Shown piece by piece: positions 27,470 through 41,128 of a DNA stretch of 64,000 nt. The DNA comes from Vanilla planifolia (lineage: Eukaryota > Streptophyta > Magnoliopsida > Asparagales > Orchidaceae), in the NCBI GenBank assembly GCA_023846275.1, contig CM043871.1, positions 28,302,569 to 28,366,568 on the forward strand, given 5' to 3'. Each line of letters opens with the position of its first letter. Within the stretch, counting starts at the first letter, position 1. The position numbers and the translations under genes were made by a program. The notes below the pieces were generated by a model. That model did no database searches, was not told where the DNA came from, and saw only the letters and a program-made list of their open reading frames with translations.

Positions 27470-29372
27470 TCTTAGAGATTTACCCTCTTAACAAACATTA
27501 ATCTATACATCTTTTTTACTTTAATTAATAAGCAAGACATGTTAAGATTGCCAACATAGTAAGCAAATTGTGTTATCATTTCATCTTCAAGTTGATTTGA
27601 TCATATTCTATGTCATGGTAAGATTATTACTATCAATTTGTGTTTTATCAATAAGAATTGCTACACAATATTCCTAATTTATATCATTTCATATTATCAC
27701 TCAAGAGATTTCTACCCTTCTAGCATGCATCATACAACAAATAAATTCACATAATAGCTACAAATGCATCTTTAATTAATATTTCATAAGTTATTAAGGG
27801 TTTCTGTCCTATAATACATATCACATCAATCAGATACACATTGGTATAAGTTTTTCTACCTTTTCAATTCCCATGTAGTAGCTTTACTAGGGATCAAATC
27901 TTGCTATTTATTTCTTGAATGTTACAATGCTCACAACTAGAACCCTCTTGGTTTTGGCCTTGTCATGCTTTAACCATTATTGGATTCTTTTTCAAAAGCA
28001 TGAAGCACTTTCTTCCATTCTTATCTTCCATTTGGCACACTTGGATGAAACTAATTGCACCAACTTTATTATAAAAAGATCTTCCCAAACTCGATCTCAT
28101 AATTTTTATATATGACTTGCAACATTGTGCATTCTTAATCATTATATATCCACCAATGGTTGTGTTCCTTTTATTTTGCATCGCTTTGATTAAAGTCTCC
28201 TCATGATGATGCATGCTATCCTTCATCATTTTAAGTTTTAAAACCTTTTTAGATCTCATATCATACTTATATGATATCTAACTTTATTTTGTATGATTAG
28301 TTAAATCTTTTAACACCTCTATGCATATTCATACCAATACAATTCACTTCTTAAGTCATACGATCCATTTCTACTTCCTTTACTCAATCATACTCTCAAT
28401 CCTGTACTTTATGGTTCTTAAATTATAACTTATGACACATCATCCTTCTTGCATTATAATTTGATGACTCTTATATATAATGCTTATTATATAATTGATC
28501 ATACTTATATACTAATGCTCATCGTATTATACAATTTATTCATTTATGATTCAATGCATCATAGTTAATATTTTTCTCGATTTATCATTTTTGTATATTA
28601 TTTACTTTTATATTGCATAATATTATATTGCATGTTATGACAATTTTTTATGCACTAATGTCATTATACAATGTCCTGGTCACTCTTATAAAATCTTTAC
28701 CTAACTTTACTTATTATTTATATTTTGCACATATTCATTCTCTCTTGTTGGATCATATCATGTGATATACTTTGATCATATTGTATGATATAATCTTTAT
28801 TTATGTTTTTGTTAATTGATCGTATTGTACGATACACCTCTATCATATTATATATTCTAATTATTTCTTCCTTATCTTGTCAAACTAGTGACCCATATAG
28901 GTGATGTAAATATTTACCATAATATTGTACTAACACGATAGTCCTTATGGTACTATATGATCCTATGTAGCTTAGTTCTCAAATTACTTATTATATTATA
29001 CAATATAATTTCCCTTATCATACTAGATGATGGTCTTTACTACTATATGATCCCATTTAGCTTGGCTCTCTTATAAATTATAATATTGAATTATATGATT
29101 TTCCTTATCATACAAGAGCTTTACTAAGTCATCTTTCTTACTTTTATCTATATCATATTGTATAGTTATCATTATACTATACAATCTTTTCTTCAAAAAA
29201 TTTCTATAATTCCAAAAGTTATTTTATTAATCAAATTCATGATCATTTTCTTAATTTTCATCACTCCTCTCTCTTTAGAGCCATCAATCATTACTAATAT
29301 TTTTTTTTCATTTCAACATCTTATGGATTTAAATTCATTAAAATCATTTCCTCCCACTTTTGGGATGTTACA
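27470..29372 (-). repeat. LTR-like repeat, 5' LTR of the gypsy-type element
   Basis: This is the partner of 15,740-17,817. On the minus strand it starts at 29,372 with TGTAACATCCCAAAAGTGGG. It carries many copies of the palindromic motif, the clearest being GATCATATTGTATGATA at 28,774-28,790 and GATCGTATTGTACGATAC at 28,818-28,835. The inner edge near 27,470 is approximate, and no primer-binding site was recognised there. The open frames inside are not conserved between copies. Confidence 0.7.
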
Positions 29373-30777
29373 CAAGCTCTTGAGAAAAATTGTACATTGC
29401 GATCACATAAGTTCGAATGCCTATATGATTTATGTTAATTGGGTTAACCATCTTAACAAGATCAATAATATACATACATTAAACTCTATCATATTAGCAC
29501 AATGGTAAGTGTTGCAAAGAAAACGATTATACTAGTTTGATGCATAATTCATCTTTGTGCAATTGTACAAACATTTGAGAATTTAACTCTGTTAATTAAT
29601 GATAATACTAATATGATATCTATATTATAATTATATAATACCAACTTTAACTATTATGTTTAATAATGTTCATATATATCTGATGCATGAATGTTCTAAT
29701 ATGTGAATGATGGTTAACGTATTTATGTGATACAAGAATTGAATTCATACATTATAATAGACATGTTTATTTAAGATCATTTTTGAAGCACACACTTATG
29801 ATAAACAAACTTTGTATTGTATGAGATCGAGAGCCTAAAGACTTAATAGATCCTGAGATGAAATAAATATTATACTTATATGAAGAAATCACATAATCAT
29901 ATGATAATGGAAAAAACTCAACTCTCAGAGATAGAACAGCACACGTACGAGGTTGATACCTTGTACAACCCCATTCACATATCTAATAATTTGTATAATC
30001 AACAATTGCATATGTGTGATGATGACATCATACGTATACAATACCATGATAGATTTAAACTTCATTTAAATTTTTAAGCCAAAATGTAGAATATACAAGT
30101 ATAATATGATATATGATATTGTACATTTAATTTATTGTTATTGATAAGGCTTGACTTCAACCTAATTTTGTTATTTAAAGGATCAATTTGAATTTTGAAC
30201 ATGATTGTAATGATATAGTAAATAAATCAATGTAAGTCTAGTGCTCTTTTATTAACTTAACCAATGCAAGCTTGAAAAGTTTAATAATCTTAATTGCTAC
30301 ATTATAAAGAATAAAGAATTTATATTCTAATTAAAGTGTTTATGATGATTAGCTCAATGTGGGATTAGCCACACCACTACGAGCTTCTTCTTATCCATGT
30401 GATCTAAAAGTTGAGCATTCCATGAGCAAAGGTCTGCAAGCTTCTTCAGATCACAATCTACAAATCCTTACTATAATTTAAATAATTGAAAACATGATTT
30501 AAAATTGTATTCTCAATGTATCTTAAACATCAATTAATGTTAAAGTTAATTTTGTGATCATCATCTTAAAAGATATATAAAAAAATACTAAAAATAGATA
30601 GGTATGATAAGGCTTCAAATAAGTCCAAATAATGCATGATGAGCACATTAGCTAGATTATCCTTTTTGCGTATTTTCTACACTTTGATTTTGTTCTTAAA
30701 ATAAATGAAGTGATATTAACTATCAATAAATTTAGTCTCATCATGATGCACTCTATCCTTTGTTAAACAAATTGTAC
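29373..30777. other. Decayed repeat DNA left of the copia RNase H remnant
   Basis: No gene is seen. The left half (to about 30,120) again contains TATGATA/TATTGTAC motif clusters. The right half should hold the 3' end of the minus-strand copia-type element, but I could not match it to the LTR end recognised at 32,383. Confidence 0.4.
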
Positions 30778-30972
30778 GCAAACTATCACAATATATAATA
30801 ACTTGCTTTTGAGAAAACTTAAGGTCATTGTGACATTTTTTAACCAAATTCCTTCTTCAACAACTTTTGTTAAAGCCATATATTCTACTTTTATGATTGA
30901 TATAACAACTAAAGGTTGTAGAGAAACCTTCCAACTAACAACTGAACCACTAATTATGTCACACCTAGGTTT
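30778..30972 (-). pseudogene. Ty1/copia-type RNase H remnant
   Basis: The minus strand is open for 65 codons and contains GSVVSWKVSLQPLVVIS, then VEYMALTKVVEEGIWLKN. This follows the well-known copia RNase H pattern SGS-VSWKS-LQ--VALSTTEAEYMA-TEA-KE-IWLK in order. The usual TEAEY is changed to IKVEY, so a catalytic acidic position is altered, and the downstream CD-Q-A segment is degraded (YIVIVCVQF). In-frame stops flank the piece. It is a non-functional remnant of a minus-strand element whose 5' side lies at higher coordinates. Confidence 0.85.
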
Positions 30973-32368
30973 GAAGAGTCTTTAGGTGATGCCTTAGAGA
31001 GGAGAATCATCAAATAAAGAGTGACACTTAATAAACTTTTAAGTAGATAGATATAGGTATGAATATATTTCACATTAGCTATGGAAGAGTAATGTATTGT
31101 ATGATCCCTACAATAAATTATTTCAAACCATATAAATTATTATTTATGACACAACATATTGGTAAGATCGTCTTATCGTATCATACAATCCTATATTTTT
31201 TCAATTACTCACTCTATTTTTTGTTTTGATCTACAAGTTCTCTATAAAACTCATATAAAATGAGATACAATATTGTATTATATGATAACTTTTTTTTCTT
31301 TCATTTTACTTTACTTTATATCTTTGTCCCACTTATCTATTGGCCTCGTCTTATGATCGTATTGATACAACATGTGATATTATATTGCACAATACATTAA
31401 CTTGTCTAACCTTTCTGACTTAAACTGATTTTCTTTAAAAATGAAGAAATCATATAGTGTGATACACATTTTGTTTTGTATGATTAATCATTCTTTGCTA
31501 TAGTAACAATGCTTCTTGTAGTTGTACAATCCAAAAAAATTAATATGATATCTTCATAGTCCTGCCACAATCTTTTGACCCAAGCTTTTCATATTGGATG
31601 AACTACAGTATTACCAAGAACTTTTTCTCCAATGAACTTGGCACGCGTCTCTTTTTTCAATAAACTCAATGTCATGCATCTCTTTTGGAATTCTAAAAGT
31701 CATTTCAGAATTCCAAATTCAACAAAAATTATAAAAAATATTATAGATACAAATTATCTTAAAAAAACTTTAAAATTAATTAAATTAAGTTTTTTCCAAA
31801 CAGACTATCCATTTCAGGCAATGATAATGATAATCGGTGAAATGACTGGGCATGATTGATGTGACACGAAGAAGATTTTGGTCCATTTTTTTGTAAGTGC
31901 AAGTTGACAAGGGTTGGCAGGGTGACGTGTGGTTGACACATCTCAGAGCGACTAAAGTGGGTCATCGTAGGTGGTGGGTTAGCATGGGTAAAGTGGATCA
32001 ACCAAGTTGATGGTTCGATGTCTTCGTAATTGCTATACAGGTCTATCGAGTCCTAACGGTTGACCAAGTCGAGTGGGCTATGGAAACAGTAGCCAACGAC
32101 GTCGGTACAGTGGCAACAGTGGCGAACATTAGTGAACAACGATGGTAATAGTCAAAAACTAAATTTTAAGTATTTTTTGAAGCAATTTTCGACCAAATTT
32201 TATACTGATAGACTTATAGAACTAATGTGATATTAGTGCGTGTGTTTGTGAGCTAAAGTGCTTATCTCAAAGTGTCAAATATTGAAATTATTCTTTATGG
32301 TGAATTTTTAATATTGATGTTGTGTGGCATCTGCCTTTGTTAATATCCAAGTCTATGATAAAATCTAG

Positions 32369-32382
32369 CTTTAATACTAATT
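32369..32382 (-). other. Degenerate tRNA-Met primer-binding site
   Basis: The minus strand reads AATTAGTATTAAAGCT just after GGCATAACA. The common plant primer-binding site is TGGTATCAGAGC, so this matches with several transition-type changes, at the expected distance from an LTR ending in CA. Confidence 0.6.
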
Positions 32383-33200
32383 TGTTATGCCAATATTAAA
32401 TCAAGAAGAAAAATAATCACAAATATATAAAAATGAGAAAATTTATGTTGTTCATCGAAAGATTTGGGCTATATCTATGAATAATAGTAGTAGAAATATA
32501 TTATGAATAAAAATAGGATTATATAATAACAAAAGAACAAAGTCAAATTAAAAGAAAATATATGTTTCTAATTCCTAATAAAAAAGAGTATTTGTAATAT
32601 TCCACAAAGCATATGAATTTTCCAAAACATCCCTTAATAAAAAAATTTTAGAAATCCAAAAGAATATATATAATAAAGAGTACCAAAAGCAAATATCATA
32701 AGGCTTCAAGCAAATAATGAATGAAGGCGTATCTATAACAATGATGCACCTTATGTTGTAATTCTTCAATTCTTTAGTGAAAATAGGTATGAGAATTTGT
32801 AAAATTATTTCAAGTACCTCTTAATTGACTGTAAATTACAAACAAGGTGAATAAGATAAACTTTATATTATAGAATCATAAATCAATATATACTATTATT
32901 ATAAATCTAAATACTCTAGATACAACATACATACATCACATACATGCCACAAATAAATTTTATCATTATAAAAATATCATAACTCCTTAATAGTTATCAT
33001 GTACTAAATAGCAATTATGATTTATTGATTGTTTATTACAATCATAACAAATTAAAATTCTACATATACTTTTAATTTAATACAAGACCATGTGATAAAC
33101 ATCAATAAAAGGCACATAAATTACTTAAAACTAAGCTATCAAGACCTATCACTTGAAGTGATACCCTCTAAAATAGTCATTAACAGGCAAACCCTTAAGA

Positions 33201-35990
<2,790 letters not shown>

Positions 35991-36002
35991 GGGCAGCTCG
36001 GC

Positions 36003-36010
36003 TATATAAA
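36003..36010 (+). promoter_or_regulatory. TATA box of the MYB gene
   Basis: TATATAAA sits about 275 bp upstream of the MYB start codon at the edge of a GC-richer block. Transcription would be expected to start about 25-35 bp downstream, near 36,035, giving a leader of about 250 nt. The start site is inferred from spacing only. Confidence 0.55.
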
Positions 36011-36062
36011 GAACAGCAAACCACACAACACACACGAGGGGGTTCCTCTTTTCAAATTGGCC

Positions 36063-36081
36063 ATGCAAAGCCCAATGCTCT

Positions 36082-36083
<2 letters not shown>
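36063..36083 (+). promoter_or_regulatory. Upstream ORF in the MYB leader
   Basis: ATG in the context GGCCATGC is followed by five codons (with an internal ATG) and TGA, directly before the GA tract. If transcription starts near 36,035 this six-residue uORF (MQSPML) would precede the main start and could lower translation. There is no other ATG between it and 36,284. Confidence 0.45.

Positions 36084-36128
<45 letters not shown>
36083..36128. repeat. (GA)n tract in the MYB 5' leader
   Basis: About 45 bp of GA repeats. GA/CT tracts are frequent in plant promoters and leaders and can bind GAGA-type BBR/BPC factors. It also creates artificial Arg-Glu and Leu-Ser reading frames. Confidence 0.9.
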
Positions 36129-36129
<1 letters not shown>

Positions 36130-36283
36130 GTGTGGTCTTCTTCCACGGGAAGCCGTTTTCTTTGGCCTTTTTAGTCCACTTGCCTCCTTGATTTGCAACC
36201 ATCTGAAAGCAGTTGATCGAGGTTTGCACAAACGAGTATAAAGATTTGATATTGGTCATCTTTGGAGCCAACCCAGCTGATCG

Positions 36284-37410
36284 ATGTTTCCGGAGCAGCA
36301 GAGATCGGGAGATCCGCCATTGTTATTTTCTTCACCGCCGCCGCAGCCGGAGGCAGTTGTCAATAAGGGAGTTTTCCACGGAGATTTGCAAGCAAGAGAG
36401 GAGTCCATGGAAGGGAGACATCAGGAGAGGAAGCAGTGTAAGCTATGTTCTCGCGGCCATTGGAGGCCAGTCGAGGACACCAAGCTCAAAGAACTGGTGG
36501 CCAAGTTCGGACCCCAAAACTGGAACCTCATTGCGGAGAACCTGCAAGGAAGATCGGGTAAAACTGGAGCTTTGTATCTTCCTTTTTCAATAAGACATCT
36601 TTTGATGCGTTCCCCGACTTCAAATCTTCATCTTTGACAGGGAAGAGCTGCAGGCTTAGATGGTTCAACCAATTGGATCCCAGGATAAACAGGAAGGCCT
36701 TCACGGAACAAGAGGAAGAGCGGCTTCTTGCCGCGCATCGCCACTACGGCAACAAATGGGCTTTGATTTCACGCTTCTTCCCCGGGAGAACCGACAATGC
36801 CGTGAAGAACCATTGGCATGTCATCATGGCAAGGAAACAGAGAGAACAGCAGAGCTGTTCTTACACCTGGAAGAGACTCCCCTCTTTCCCCTGCAATCCA
36901 TCTCCTCGTCTTCAAACGCTCGAGATCAGGCAAAGTATCAACACTCACAAAACGAGCAGCGGTGACTCAACCATTACCAGCACGAGAGAGGAGCCAGTCT
37001 CCACCGTCACCAATCTCTGTTCTAAGAACAGGACATTTCTTGGCGTCTCACCCTCTCCCCGTCAACAAAAACCAACGAATTTCTTCATGGGTATTCGTCA
37101 TAATCTCGTCTCGTGGCATGCTTTCTTCTATTTAGAGTAACCCCACGAATAAAGAATCTGTTTGCTCTTCCTCTTAGGCCACAAGAGAAATGGATGTCAT
37201 GAAAAGCTTGAGTGGCGTTCTTGCTGTACCCACTATGAAGAAGCAGGGCAAGAAACAGAGGCCATAGCCGCCAACCAAACCGCCGTCCTTGATTCAGCTT
37301 TCGAAAGGAGCAACGAGGGTTTGCTGCAGATGGGAGCGGAGCAAGAAGAAGAGAGGATCACCATGCCTTTCTATGACTTCCTTGGGGTGGTTAGATCCAA
37401 TTCTGTTTGA
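36284..37410 (+). CDS. R2R3-MYB transcription factor, MYB52/54/56/105/117 type
   Basis: A nuclear DNA-binding regulator. Exons are 36,284-36,557, 36,641-37,090 and 37,178-37,410, with GT-AG introns of 83 and 87 nt in consistent phase, giving 318 residues. The R2 repeat has W60, W80 and W99 ([19 protein letters not shown]..), and R3 has F112, W131 and W150. The joined repeats contain [40 protein letters not shown] and the CxxC-RGHW lead-in typical of subgroup 21. The C-terminus is MPFYDFLGV, close to the conserved FFDFLGV ending of that group. Relatives control organ boundaries, meristems or secondary-wall formation, and the exact paralogue cannot be fixed. A second in-frame ATG at 36,407 (codon 42, context CCATGGA) is stronger and might be used. 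Exon 3 outside the end motif is little conserved, so its precise junction is less sure. Confidence 0.9.
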
Positions 37411-39520
37411 GTGAGATTGGATGAGACTCAGATCCATCCAGCCTGTAGAAGAGAGAAATAGAGATGTAGAGGGCTCAAGAAGTGTTTTTTTTTTTCCTTA
37501 TCTTCTTCTTCATTTGTTTGCTGCAACATACCAGAGTCGGTGAGTTCATCAATTCAGTTCGTAGGGATGAAGGATTAGTGCAGGATTTGAGTTTGATTCA
37601 CGTCTATAATAGCGCTTTTAGAAAGCTGTAACAAACAGAAGCACAAATAATTCGCTTTTCAAATCATTTAAAAGATGCTTCCATGCAGGACATGTGATAA
37701 AGTTGAGTCCAACAACTCCAATTTAAAAATTTATGTATTTAAAAAAAATGAAAAAAAAAAAAATGCTTTAATGCTAATTTCGTTGGAAGCCATCTTGAAT
37801 AATTTTTCTCAAAGACCAACAATCTTAATTATTCATCCCATTTTTATATTAAAATAAACATTTATTATAACCATCGTTAATCATCAAAGTTTTATTTTAC
37901 CCCATCCAAAATGTGCTTTTAGAAGCTAAGCCAAACAAACCGGAAGAGCTAAGAAAAGGATTGATTTATTCTAGAATAAACCTTAAAGATGAAGACATGC
38001 TTTATTGTGGAACACATGGGCATGGTTCATAAGGAGTTGTTTGAAGAATAATGCTTTTATCCGTTAAAAATAGAATATTAAGGCTATTAGGTGGGGGAGA
38101 GATGTTCATTTCCAAAACGACACTTAGTGTGTCTCCTACAATAATAAAACCATAGCCTTATCCCATGGGTCAAATACGAATTGATTCGGTTCACTTCGTT
38201 ATCTTCTTCTCTATGCTTTGTATCCACAACAGTTGCCATCCAGGTGGCATCTATATTAGTTTTTCTTGCTTTATTTTAGACCCCACTGTAGAAAAAGAAG
38301 AAAAAGATAACTACTTCAGAACAACTTTAAAATCTAATTTATCTTATTTTCTAAATTTAATATTGAAATATTAAAATTAATAATAATAAAAAAAAAACAA
38401 TTTATGCATAGAATTTTAACCAAGATGGCTAGGTTAGGTTAATTGGCTTGACCTTAGTTGTCACACGCTAAAGAGCAATACAAACTTTCTTCTATATTCT
38501 ATATGGATTAATCAATCAAGCTATAAAACACCAAATCAAACGTTGCCAAGTAAAGCACAAGCTTCATAATTTGTTAGTTAAAGATGAGTTTGTTCTTCTC
38601 CAATCCGGATTCCAAAGTGATCCATGTTTATTATATTGCGACAAATGTTGAAAGCTTAGTTATTAACCCAAAGTGCAGCTTTCCATTGTCATGGTTTACA
38701 TGGGCCGGTGGTTATTCAAATGCTTTCAGTGGGCACTTCTCAGAATTAATAATGTATATCTCTTAGTTCAAACACGATGCCTTAACATCTAAGTTCTCTT
38801 TCATATATTATTTTAAAAATAATATTAAAAAAATATATTTGAAATAAAAAATAAATATATATAATATTAGTTTTTAAATCACTTTTGAAAAGCAGAAACG
38901 AACGACCTCTATGTGTCCATGGTAATGGAATCAAATTAAAGGGTTTTGTTGCATGTAGATGGAAATGTGTGTTATGTTCTGATTGGTTGGGCTACGTTGC
39001 TGCCATTATCGTTCTTCATTTGTGTTATAAATCGTGAAGATGTGATGTAAAGTTTATATGAAAGGATGAAAATTACAGATTCAATGAACAAATCGATTAA
39101 TCAATCAATCAATCGTATCTAATTTATGATGAAAAGAGTTCAAGTTAACTTTGAATTTATGTAACTTTTTTTTATTATAATTTTTTATAGATTATTTATA
39201 ATACAATTGAATCATGTTGAGCTGAAAACAGTTCAATTGGCGCCTGATTTGAGCCAAAATATAGAACAGTTTTTAAATGATTTTTTTGTCTTGAACCAAA
39301 TTTAATTCTCTTGCTTTGCTATATTTGATAAAGATGTAATTATAGAAAATTAATTTTGCAGATTTTTATATGATTAAAAATATTAAAAAAAAACCAATTT
39401 TTTGAGTTTGAATTTAGATGGGACAGGGGCATGCGGCGATCTTTCCTTCCCGCAAAAGAAACCCTACAAGAAAACCTAGCCGCCGGAGCTTCAGCTTGAG
39501 TTTCTCCGAAATTGCGTCAA
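37411..39520. other. MYB 3' flank and UTP15 upstream region
   Basis: No further gene is supported. A T-rich stretch follows the MYB stop, AT-rich DNA fills the middle, and an ATCA-type short repeat lies near 39,093-39,113. The GC content rises at about 39,415, marking the UTP15 leader. No clear TATA box is seen close to the UTP15 start. Confidence 0.5.
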
Positions 39521-41128
39521 ATGGCGGAAGAATCGAACTGCTTCTTCCCGGTGGAATGTACTCACGGCAGGAGGAAGCCTCTTTCCCGCAAAACGCAAAG
39601 CGGCACACCCGAATCCAGGTTTTGGCGCTCTTTCAAGAACTCAGAGCTTGCCTCCGGACTAATCCTGCCCGTAACCTCGCTTGAATTCTCGCCCGCCTCT
39701 CCGTTCGACCTCGCCGCGGCTTCGTCAGCTTCCATTCACCTCTTTGACGGCAATTCCCTCTCTCCCAAGTCCCATTCCCCTCTCTCCTCTTTTTCTGATG
39801 TTGCTTACTCTCCTTCGTTCCGGTGCGATGGAGCACTCCTTGCCTGCGGCGGAGAATCTGGCCTTGTCCAGGTTTTCAACCCCCTACGTTCTGGCCACGC
39901 CCTCCGCCGCCTTCGCTTCCACTCCCGACCAGTTCGCGTCGTCCGTTTTCCTCACGCGGCTGACAAGCTTCACCTTTTTTCTGGAGGTGACGATGCCATT
40001 CTCTCCTACTGGGACGTGTCCACAGAGTCCCCCCTCCTCTCCTTCCCTGGTGCCCACCGGGACTACATCCGTGCGGGGAGCCCCTCGTCAGTTTCTGTTG
40101 ATGTCTTCGCCACAGGATCCTATGATCATACCGTCAAGGTATGGGACGTCCGGATGTCTCCTGATTCGAATCACGTTTCCTCCTTTGCACATGCAACTCC
40201 GGTGGAGAGCGTACTTTTCCTCCCCTCTGGTGGACTCATTGCTACTGCAGGTGGGAATTTGGTGAAGATTTGGGATCTGATCGGTGGTGGGAGGTTGATT
40301 CATACTATGGAGAGCCACAACAAAACGGTCACTTCGCTATCCCTGGCTAGAGTTGCGAACGAAGATGGTGGTCATGGAGAGTCCAGGATTCTTAGTGTAT
40401 CCATTGATGGTTATCTAAAAGTGTTTGATTATGCAAAATTAAAGATCACTCACACCGTGAGGTATCCATCTCAGTTGTTGTCAGTCGGATTCTCTCCTTC
40501 AGGAATGTCTTGGGCGGTCGGTACCTCAAATGGGGTTATTTACGCTGGAAAGAAGAAGATGAAGGAAAAGAGCTTGGATAGTAACAAGGTTGCTGCTGAG
40601 TTTGATGGGTTTGTTCCCGAGCCCGAGAAGAGGGTCCTGAGGCCATCAAATTTCAGGTACTTTCGACGTGGGCAGAGTGAGAAGCCTTCAATGAATGATT
40701 ATGTGGTGAAGAAGCCGAAAAGGAGGAAACTTTCTCAGTGCGATATGCTCTTGAAGAAATTTAGGCATAGGGATGCACTCGTGTCTGTTTTAAACTCTAA
40801 AAGGTCAAATAGCATTATGGCTGTTATGAAAGAGTTGATTGCCAGGAAGAAGCTTGTCAAATGCATTGCAAACTTGGACTTACAAGAGCTTGGGATGCTA
40901 TTTGGATTCCTGCATAAGAATGCCACAAAGCCAAGATATGCAAGGTTCTTGATGGGTTTGACTAAGAGTGTGCTAGAGATGCGCACTGAGGATGTGCTAT
41001 CCACAGAAGAGTTGAGACTCCATGTGCAACATTTGAAATCTATGGTTGAAGAGGAATTGAAGATACAACATTCGCTTTTGGAAATACAGGGAATGATATC
41101 TCCTTTGCTTGTAATTGCAGGAAGATGA
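39521..41128 (+). CDS. UTP15: U3 snoRNP / SSU processome WD40 protein UTP15
   Basis: A nucleolar component of the t-UTP/UTP-A part of the small-subunit processome, needed for pre-18S rRNA processing and linked to rRNA transcription. It is a single uninterrupted frame of 535 residues from ATG at 39,521 (context CAAATGGCG). WD40-type repeats run from about residue 50 to 345, with recognisable ends such as FSGGDDAILSYWDV (about 153-166), FATGSYDHTVKVWDVR (about 196-211) and ATAGGNLVKIWDL (about 241-253). A basic linker (KKPKRRKLS) leads to the UTP15 C-terminal domain at about 405-530 (QCDMLLKKFRHRDALVSVLN, then IARKKLV, LGMLFGFL and a helical end). Its length matches the family (about 510-540). 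The frame is intronless. The last residues (LLVIAGR) are less certain because a cryptic donor and acceptor lie there. Confidence 0.95.
   Translation: MAEESNCFFPVECTHGRRKPLSRKTQSGTPESRFWRSFKNSELASGLILPVTSLEFSPASPFDLAAASSASIHLFDGNSLSPKSHSPLSSFSDVAYSPSFRCDGALLACGGESGLVQVFNPLRSGHALRRLRFHSRPVRVVRFPHAADKLHLFSGGDDAILSYWDVSTESPLLSFPGAHRDYIRAGSPSSVSVDVFATGSYDHTVKVWDVRMSPDSNHVSSFAHATPVESVLFLPSGGLIATAGGNLVKIWDLIGGGRLIHTMESHNKTVTSLSLARVANEDGGHGESRILSVSIDGYLKVFDYAKLKITHTVRYPSQLLSVGFSPSGMSWAVGTSNGVIYAGKKKMKEKSLDSNKVAAEFDGFVPEPEKRVLRPSNFRYFRRGQSEKPSMNDYVVKKPKRRKLSQCDMLLKKFRHRDALVSVLNSKRSNSIMAVMKELIARKKLVKCIANLDLQELGMLFGFLHKNATKPRYARFLMGLTKSVLEMRTEDVLSTEELRLHVQHLKSMVEEELKIQHSLLEIQGMISPLLVIAGR

Larger units (their letters stand above)
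15740..29372 (-). mobile_element. Decayed Ty3/gypsy-type LTR retrotransposon, about 13.6 kb
   Basis: Two long direct repeats (15,740-17,817 and 27,470-29,372) enclose about 9.65 kb. Both repeats start on the minus strand with TGTAA(C/T)ATCC, and a polypurine-like stretch precedes the left one, so the element would be transcribed on the minus strand with the right copy as 5' LTR. The interior has no long frame and no protease, reverse transcriptase or integrase motif that I can read. It contains a 65-bp tandem array, a poly-G motif near 24,246 and possibly nested insertions. LTR divergence is high, so the insertion is old. No target-site duplication was found. Confidence 0.55.
30778..33200 (-). 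mobile_element. Ty1/copia-type retroelement remnant
   Basis: The RNase H piece at 30,778-30,972 and a degenerate initiator-Met primer-binding site at about 32,369-32,382 are both on the minus strand and in the expected order (primer site upstream). Only 1.4 kb separates them, too little for gag and pol, so the interior is largely deleted or replaced. Beyond the primer site the LTR starts at 32,383. Its U5-like part reads on the minus strand as a 'GATATAGCCCAAATC...GAACAACATAAATTTTC' stretch, much like plant copia U5 regions. The outer LTR edge (about 33,050-33,770) is undetermined. Confidence 0.6.

Noticed and set aside
27963..28259. 98-codon minus-strand frame in the LTR
   Set aside because: The corresponding part of the left LTR does not keep the frame, and there are no motifs.
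29158..29508. 116-codon plus-strand frame
   Set aside because: It crosses the LTR boundary at 29,372 and is not conserved in the partner LTR.
39681..40265. 194-codon plus-strand frame within UTP15
   Set aside because: It is an out-of-frame shadow of the UTP15 coding sequence.
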